Shown: piece by piece, positions 57,280-64,000 of the stretch | Layout: every line of letters begins with the position of its first letter | Numbering within the stretch: position 1 is the first letter of the stretch | Assembly (NCBI GenBank): GCA_027924585.1 | Contig: BSBM01000442.1 | Span: 6,882,001-6,946,000, forward strand | Direction: 5' to 3' | Length of the DNA: 64,000 nucleotides | From: Larix kaempferi | Lineage: Eukaryota > Streptophyta > Pinopsida > Pinales > Pinaceae | Position numbers and translations under genes: made by a program | Notes under the pieces: model-generated | Databases searched by the model: none | Seen by the model: the letters and a program-made list of their open reading frames with translations, nothing else | What the model was told of the DNA's origin: nothing

Positions 57280-57753
57280 TTTTTTTGATAGTTCTACAGA
57301 TCACAGTTTTGTGATGGCGCGGCCTAAGGGAATCCAGGTAACATCGGTGCAGGTAGTATCCTCTCTTTTAATGGTATTCAAGTTACTTTCAAAAGAGGCA
57401 CTGGGGTAAAGTCAAACAATTATGCATAATTGATGGGTGCACTTATGACCTTATCTTTAGCCTTGGAGTATGACATGAAAAATATTCAAATTTATTCATA
57501 TTCCCAACTTGTCGTAAACTGGATGATGGGGTCTGTAGTTTTCTCAAAGACCAGTTTACAACATTTGTGCAGTAGAGTATTGGCATTAAAATATAGGTTC
57601 GATTATTTTTCTTTCGAGCATATTTTTAGGGAGCATAACACTCAAGCAAACAGTTTGGCAATTGAATCTTTCCCTCTCAACAAATTATTGGTACTGTTGA
57701 CCAGACATGAACAAGATGGACACATATCGGAGCAGGAATTTCAGTACATCTAA
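57280..57753 (+). pseudogene. LINE archaeal-type RNase H (dead)
   Basis: It reads FCDGAA, GNPGNIGAGSIL, then NNYA followed by a TAA where the catalytic Glu is expected, LMGALMTLSLALEY, QIYSYSQLVVNW (third Asp changed to Tyr) and FREHNTQANSLA (last Asp changed to Asn). Three of four catalytic residues are lost. Acquisition of this domain by plant L1 elements is documented. Confidence 0.75.
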
Positions 57754-58227
57754 TAGATTTAAGGAGTGAAGGCCTTTTTCATAGGGTGGAGTCTCCCTTG
57801 TTTTTTTTGCTATCACAAAAAAGGATCGAGTTTACTCCTCATGACATAAATGACACGAATGATCTATTATTGATCAATTTGGACAATCAATTGTGTACCT
57901 AGCTGAATCTTTTATAGGGATCATAAATCTCTTTTTTGAAATTTGTATGATACCATACAACAATTGATCAAGATGTAATCTCTCAGTAATTTTATATTTT
58001 TGATAAACACTGGCATTGAAGACCTATGCTCCTAGCTTATTTAAAGGTTGTACTAGTATATATATATATTGATGGTCGTCCACGCACTCATGGGAACATT
58101 GAAGGGGTTCATAAATAGTTATAGGTGGTCTTTATTTTATGCAAATTGTTAAATACAAACATAACATTTCCATGTATAATATGCGCATGGATGATTATGC
58201 TTTTGGAAACTTTAATAGGAAGAACCT

Positions 58228-58252
58228 GTAACACACACACACACACACACAC

Positions 58253-58338
<86 letters not shown>
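58228..58338. repeat. Compound microsatellite (CA)n(TA)n(GA)n
   Basis: Three dinucleotide runs adjoin: CA (58231-58253), TA (58255-58294) and GA (58296-58338). Frames reported across it are artefacts of the repeat. Confidence 0.95.
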
Positions 58339-58342
<4 letters not shown>

Positions 58343-58689
58343 GTTGTAATGGAAAAAATATATTGAAATATAAATAGAGCAATGTGAAGAAAATGTCAAG
58401 CACCTCACTAGATGTCCCCACCAATTTGGGTTGCCAAAACTACAATTGAATGGTTTACCTCAAGTACCATCTTTGAAACAAGGAGAAGTACTCATAAGAT
58501 TTCCTATGATATGCATTTTGTCGAAAAAAACACCAAAGCCAGATAATGTTCTTATATAAAATGTTCTATATGAACATTTTTTGTTCTAATACTCAAAATA
58601 GAACAATTGTTAAAATTATTATTCCAATATAAACAAAGAAATACATGAAAAATAAAATAAAATGACACCTACACATTTGAAAGTGAATT

Positions 58690-58908
58690 GTAAATTCAAA
58701 CCCAAGCAATAGAGGAAGGTTTCTACAATACAATAAATTGCTAATAATAATAATAAGAGAATAGGAATTACAAATTAGAGGAGAACCACACACACACACA
58801 CACACACACACCCCAAGTAATAGAGGAAGGTTTATACAATACAATAAATTGTTAATCAAGAATTACAAATTAGAGGAGAACCACACACACACACACACAC
58901 ACACATAC
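58690..58908. repeat. Duplicated ~105-bp segment ending in CA runs
   Basis: CAATAGAGGAAGGTTTCTAC and TAATAGAGGAAGGTTTATAC start two copies, each ending AAATTAGAGGAGAACC then (CA)n (58787-58812 and 58882-58906). Confidence 0.85.
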
Positions 58909-59069
58909 GCTTTGAATATAATTTTTAAATAAAAATGGCAAAGACCTTTATATATTTTATAAAACGATCTTTAATAACTTTTACAAATATTAAAACATAA
59001 GATGCATAACAAGACATCATTTAAAATCATAAATATCCATATAAAATAACTTATACAAGATAAATTATA

Positions 59070-59489
59070 TTGTTAGGGGTGGTAGGAAGGAGAGGGGTTC
59101 TCATTAGCCCCGAAGGAAATATTGAAGTAATTTTCTCATGGGGGATAGGAATAACCTCAAATAACCAAGTGGAACTCTATGCCTTGTATTTTGGATTTGT
59201 ATTTTTGCAGGTCTATCAAGCCAAGAAGGTTATAATTCTAGGAGATTCCCTCTTCATCATCAATCAAATGCAAAAGAGGGTGCTTAAGGAGGATACCTTG
59301 CTATACATAACTTTTCAAAGAGTCCTCAAGGATTTTGAAGAGCTAGACAACGTCAAGTTCTTCCATGTCCAACAAAGCCATATTGGAATCGTTGATCTTA
59401 AGGAAAATGAGGTTGTGTATTTGGACAAGGGGGTCCTGGTAAAAAATTGGGACCCCATGGTAGGTTCTAGATCCCCTATATTAGTATGA
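59070..59489 (+). pseudogene. Orphan RNase H fragment
   Basis: A 139-codon stretch without stops resembles the RNase H of plant retroelements: RRGVLISPEGNIEVIFSWGI, the Glu in NNQVELYALYFGF, the Asp in VIILGDSLFIINQ and FHVQQSHIGIVDLKEN at the usual end. The strand carrying the first Asp is missing upstream and there is no ATG. It is probably the tail of another LINE. Confidence 0.65.
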
Positions 59490-60610
59490 AGCACATTGTT
59501 AAGCACTTAAGCCACAACAATTGTGTTAGTTTCAAATTAACCTATAGAGGATCCACTTGGAACTACCAAAGCAAGGAGATGGATGTGCGTCTCTTCACGA
59601 TTAAAGTCTCGTGCAAGGGACAACTTAATCTATTTTGCACCAAATACCAAAATAGCATAAAATTAGAAAGAGAGAATAACCCAATGCCTTGAGAATGAAA
59701 TAAAGAAATGAACAAGAAACCTATTCGAGGGGGCAACCTCTTTTTACAATTTATCAAATGCACAAGAAAAATGGTTACAATTGCAATTAAGGTCCTAACT
59801 TACCATACAATTACAATTAAGGTCCTAGCTGACCAATAAAGACAATACTAATATAATAATAGAAATGTGATGTCACAATATCTAGGGCTTAATATTCCCC
59901 TCTCCTTCAAAAAAGTGTTGTCCTTAGCACTTGATTAATTATGGATGTTTTTTCCTAAAGAACTCATCTTTTCATTGTAATACCTCCAGTTTGACCCTTG
60001 GAATATATTGAATCCATTATGTAAATGTTTTCCTTATTTGAGCTACATGATTGGCTCATTAAGATAATCAGAATGCTATGTAAATATTATGTTGATAAAC
60101 AATATGAATAGACCAAGATGGTTGTGTAAGATGCACCAAAGGCGCTATGATTCCACTATAGGGGAAGAGGAAAGGGGAACTATGGGGGATTGAATGCTTG
60201 ATTGCCAAATGTCGTCCATAGATCCAGTCCAATTGTTGTTATGAGCCTCGAATGGGCCAATTACTTCCTTCTTATTGTTTTCACTCAATCATTAATTTCA
60301 TGTGTGAGGTTGGTGGGAAAAGTCCTTCATGTAGTCAAGGAAGCATGGGATTGTAGGTGCTTCTATGAGAGTGCAAAATCCCATTTCTACATGGTTATAA
60401 GTTATGTTAGGGGATCATTTTTATTTCTCCTCCATCCTACCGAGGGAGTCAGATTTGTCGACCTTACCTTTTCACATAGGCATGGTCACAGACTCATCAT
60501 GCATTCCTCCTTACACTGAGACTCATTCCCGCACACACCAACTTGATCACACTCAGACCCTCATCTAGACATTTTCCTCATAATTGACATCTTTAGTTTT
60601 TCCTGCGCTT
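59490..60610. other. No gene recognised
   Basis: AT-rich DNA. A 105-codon frame at 60202-60519 has no family resemblance and no supporting context. Confidence 0.5.
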
Positions 60611-60617
60611 AACTAAT

Positions 60618-60978
60618 GCACACCCTGGAAGCACCTGGAAAGATGGATCGTTAAGGGACCCGGATTTGTGAAGGGATTCTTGAGCCTTGAAGGTGTTGGG
60701 TGGGACAGATTGCTTAGCCTTTTGTTCAGATCATTTACCCTCACATTCAAGCTTATTTACCCTTGTGTCTAGACCACCATCATGGGCACAATACCTTCAT
60801 TTCAAACTTATGCAGACCCTAGACAACACAGACACTCATGTTTGCGAACATAGAGACTTTCCCTCGTGCTCAAACCCTACCCTACATGGAGACCTTCTTC
60901 ACTCGTTTCATTACTTGTATCAGTCACCAGATGCTGTATTTCACCCTGAATTCAAACCTTTATCCGGATCTGTAGATT

Positions 60979-61014
<36 letters not shown>

Positions 61015-61245
61015 GGTTGTAAGTGATCCCTGAGGCTTGAGATCGATCTTGTGATTTCTACTACAATTACATGCTTGAGAAGCCATGTGTGAAAGATATA
61101 GGTATATCTCCAACAATATGCAACTAGTTGGACTCTTTCTATGCACCACACTAGAAGCACTTGGAAACTTGGATCACCTAAGGGACCTGGATTGGTGAAG
61201 GGGATGTCTAAGCCTGGAAGGTGTTGTGTGGGACAGGTATTGTGC
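60618..61245 (+). repeat. Direct repeats about 525 bp apart, with (GA)n between
   Basis: GGAAGCACCTGGAAAGATGG (60629) and GAAGCACTTGGAAACTTGGA (61153) begin two related ~95-bp segments, both running through AAGGGAC(C)CGGAT and GAAGGTGTTG. A (GA)n run is at 60980-61011. Confidence 0.7.
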
Positions 61246-61890
61246 AACCAATGTTATGCTAGCCTAGTGAGACTATTGTAGAGCTCTATATGAGCATTTA
61301 ATTGAGCATGGAGGGTAGAATAGGTTATGGGTTGAGAGATATAGGCTTGTAGGTGTTTTCCTTTACCCTAGTGGACTAATAGCCTAGGTTAGGGGTGGAC
61401 TCTTGGTAGAAATAGTATATGTTGGACAGAGTACCTATGGTTGGGTGGAAAATGGCACTTACATATCCTGTTGCTTAGATATTTATTCTAGATAAGTATT
61501 CTCTTATATCTGGTATGTGCTTGATATGTTATTTGGTGTTATTTGAATTTTCCATGTTGTTATGATTATGTATGTGATGTATTATGCTTGTAAATGCATG
61601 TTTTATGGGTGTGGATGAAGTTTAATTTTGTTTGTTTATATTATGCATATGCACATATTTATTTATTGTTATGGATCATATGTGGCCTTCAATATTATTT
61701 TAAAACCCATAATCGTTCATATCCCCCTCTATGTCATTTGACCAATGGATGGGGACATTACAATATGTTATTGGATCTCTAGGTTGCAACACCAAAGCTG
61801 TATGGGCTAGAGAACCACATTCACATATATAAATTGGAGCCACAGGCGCTATATTGAAAAATGTTCTTTGAGAGAACAATGGTGTCGAAC
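61246..61890. other. No gene recognised
   Basis: Low-complexity AT-rich DNA with no sustained frame or repeat of note. Confidence 0.5.
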
Positions 61891-61899
61891 AGTTGTAGT

Positions 61900-62935
61900 C
61901 ACAGGGTAATGTCCACAGAGAACTCTTGTCATGGTGAAAGCCAAGTGGGAAGTGGGGTTTTGGAATTGGGGTTTCCTCGTGACATTCCAAAAGGAAAGTG
62001 TGATGGGAAACCACTATGGAGAAATCTCGGTAGCAAATCAGAGGATGACATGTGGAGGGGGGCAATGATTATCAGAGTTTGATATCGGGGGGTGAGATTG
62101 GTGATACTCGAGAGAAATCATGATGGAGAAATCCCGATAGAGAATTGAAGGATGACATATGGCAGCAACCAAGAAGGGGTCATTGTATTTTATCGGGGGT
62201 GTCATAAAAATGTTGTGGTGAAGCCTCAATGATTTTCAACCAATAGAGAATCGAGAGTTGACAAGTGGTAATATCCGATTGGATATCGGAGCTCCATGTC
62301 GGAGGTTTCAACAAGGATATTCAAGAGAAGCCCTCAAAGGTTTGGTTTGATAGTATATTAGATGTGGACACATGGAAGAAGTAGGATGGTCGTCGAAGTT
62401 CCAATATCGGAGCAGAAAACAAGGATGTTCAGGAAAATTCCCGACAATTAAGGGTTGATGGTGAATCCTGACAGGACATGTGTCCGTGTTTTGCAGTTAT
62501 GCATTGGAGTTGTCCTAAGGTGTCATGAAGCAAAGATACGACGAGAAGGCACAATGGAGAAGTTTTTATAGGACATGTGTTAGTGTTTCAGAGTTTTACA
62601 TTGGAGTTATATTACAATGTCATGGATAGAATATTTGACTTAAAAGTCCAAAAGATGACATGTGTCAAAATTTCATAGTTTTGTATCGAAGTTCTTGGTT
62701 GGATTTGTTCTACAGTGTCACAACCATAAGGCTTAATGGGAAAGTCGGATGGTGAGTCCCGATGAGACATGTGTCAGTTGACCAAATTTCCTATTAGGAG
62801 TTGTCCTAAGATTTCATGAAGAGAAATTGTGACAAGAAACCTCAATGGAGGACATGCATCAACCCATTAAAGATCTGCGTCGGAGTTGATTTAAAGTAGC
62901 ACGAGAATAAGGGTTGATGAATGAGGTCTGATAGC
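61900..62935. repeat. Degenerate ~95-bp tandem repeat region
   Basis: The words GGACATGTGTC and GGAGTTGTCCTAAGGTGTCA or variants recur in the same order at about 62475/62508, 62571/62601, 62660/62688, 62767/62797 and 62853/62880, with poorer copies back to 61900. Confidence 0.65.
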
Positions 62936-63171
62936 CAATCATAATTGAGAAGAAATTGGATTGTGAGCTATTGGATGCACCAAGATAAATAGTTATGATC
63001 TATAACACATCCACTAATTGCACGAGGTATAATGACAGGTGGGCAAGCTGTCGGGAGGATCAACCTAGCTACTTATCAGATTTTAGTTGGAAACGACTCG
63101 AACTAGAAATTTTTAGAAACTGCCTTCACACATATGACACTTTTATGCCCAAGTAAAGAATGATATGATGT

Positions 63172-63237
63172 GGACAAACCATGTGGGCATGGCGTGGACT
63201 AGCCACATGGGCATAATGTGGACCAACCACATGGATA
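63172..63237 (+). repeat. Three copies of a ~23-bp unit
   Basis: GTGGACAAACCATGTGGGCA, GTGGACTAGCCACATGGGCA and GTGGACCAACCACATGGATA lie head to tail. The remaining sequence to 64000 shows no gene. Confidence 0.85.
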
Positions 63238-64000
63238 TATCAAATCAGATTGATCATGACTGTTCACACCGATTGGAAGTGATCAGGCATTATGAAAGTA
63301 ATTATGCCATGGATGACTCAGATCAAGTGAGAAAGTCCCTATGAGGTAGTTCTGGTTGTTCGTGCTAAGGGAAGGTAATAATTCCCTATCCAATGTACAT
63401 GTGCGCAACTGGCTGGAAATGAATCACGCATGTTGAGCAGGTTGATTTGAACCATTCATGCAGAGGTAATATGCATTTGGGTCTCATCGTTGGAAAAATA
63501 AAATAAAGCCGTAAATCGATAAGAAAGGGTCGCAAAGACGTAAAGCTGTAAGCACTATTCAGAGGAGAATAGTGTTGGTAAGTCATTATGTAGAGAAATC
63601 TCTAGGATTGTTCAAGAAGTTGATAAAACATAGCCTCTAGGCTTGATCGGACAATGCAATTGTCAGTACATATAATTTCCAAAGTACCCCAACCTAGAGA
63701 AAACATGTTATGATGATAAGGAAGTGTGACAGAGGAAAAATGAACTAAGCATGACCGTATGAACATCATAAGGGTACATTCACAGTGGTGTGGAAACACA
63801 ATGGAATGAGCCAAGCATGGTTCAGTCGTATGATAAATAACAATGTGGATGACTGTAAGAGTTTATTAAACCTGAGAAAAGAGTTATATGGTGGTATATG
63901 AGCATGTTAGATACAAACATGATGATGCTTGCATAGTTGTATGAGGATGCAAGTGAAGAGAAATGCAAGGTAGAAGTTGTCGCCCGTAGGCAGGTCAAAG

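Larger units (their letters stand above)
52450..58010 (+). mobile_element. Decayed L1-type LINE
   Basis: In order: an ORF1-like protein, an endonuclease, RT, a zinc-finger-like region and an archaeal-type RNase H, all on the plus strand, with dense stops and frameshifts. The 3' end near 57970 has GATGTAATCTCTCAGTAATT followed by AATTTTATATTTTTGATAAA, similar to plant L1 tails. No clear poly-A or target duplication is visible, so the ends are approximate. Confidence 0.85.

Noticed and set aside
60202-60519. 105-codon plus-strand ORF
   Set aside because: No family resemblance, promoter or context; the length is expected by chance in such DNA.
1-64000. Host protein-coding gene
   Set aside because: Every long frame was assigned to a retroelement, a repeat or a shadow. 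No exon-intron structure of a cellular gene was recognised.

Overview
The window is plant nuclear DNA that consists almost entirely of retrotransposons. I find no bacterial-type gene, no convincing host gene and no structural RNA gene. The evidence is Ty3/Gypsy elements of the plant YFDDW-type and Tat-like groups, a Ty1/Copia element, an L1-type LINE with a plant-style archaeal RNase H, a probable tRNA-derived SINE, and long AT-rich microsatellites. The size of the elements and the depth of nesting suggest a large-genome land plant, perhaps a gymnosperm or fern; the species is not determinable from the sequence alone.

Positions 1-48752 are the 3' part of one Gypsy element (element A, plus strand) whose 5' LTR lies left of the window. 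Other elements have inserted into it one inside another. Element B (2020-15510), a sibling of A, sits in A's reverse transcriptase and is flanked by the 5-bp duplication TACTA. Element D (19906-46390), a Tat-like Gypsy element, sits in A's 3' ORF. Inside the gag of D lies a minus-strand Copia element F (22150-37660, duplication AAACC). Inside F lies a minus-strand Tat-like element E (27660-35977, duplication AGGGA). A solo LTR (41739-42759) interrupts the pol of D. Removing each insert plus one copy of its duplication restores the reading frame at the B, F and solo-LTR sites; at the D site the frame is also continuous but the duplication is imperfect. A ends with its 3' LTR at 48752.

A and B share an unusual gene plan: a gag with several zinc knuckles, protease, two Gag-like modules, RT, RNase H, integrase, and then a ~950-codon extra ORF with a coiled-coil C-terminus. 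This last ORF is preceded by its own TATA box and its stop codon lies in the polypurine tract. It is the best candidate here for something poorly described. D has an archaeal-type RNase H placed before RT. E has a two-exon ORF and, in the opposite orientation, an integrase fragment followed by a separate RNase H ORF. F keeps only RT-RNase H and carries several tandem-repeat arrays before its 3' LTR.

The right flank, 48753-64000, holds AT-rich sequence with short hairpin repeats, a probable SINE, a decayed LINE (about 52450-58010), compound microsatellites, an orphan RNase H ORF, and degenerate tandem repeats. All coding regions carry stops or frameshifts except a few short fragments, so every element here looks dead, although LTRs and termini are well preserved.
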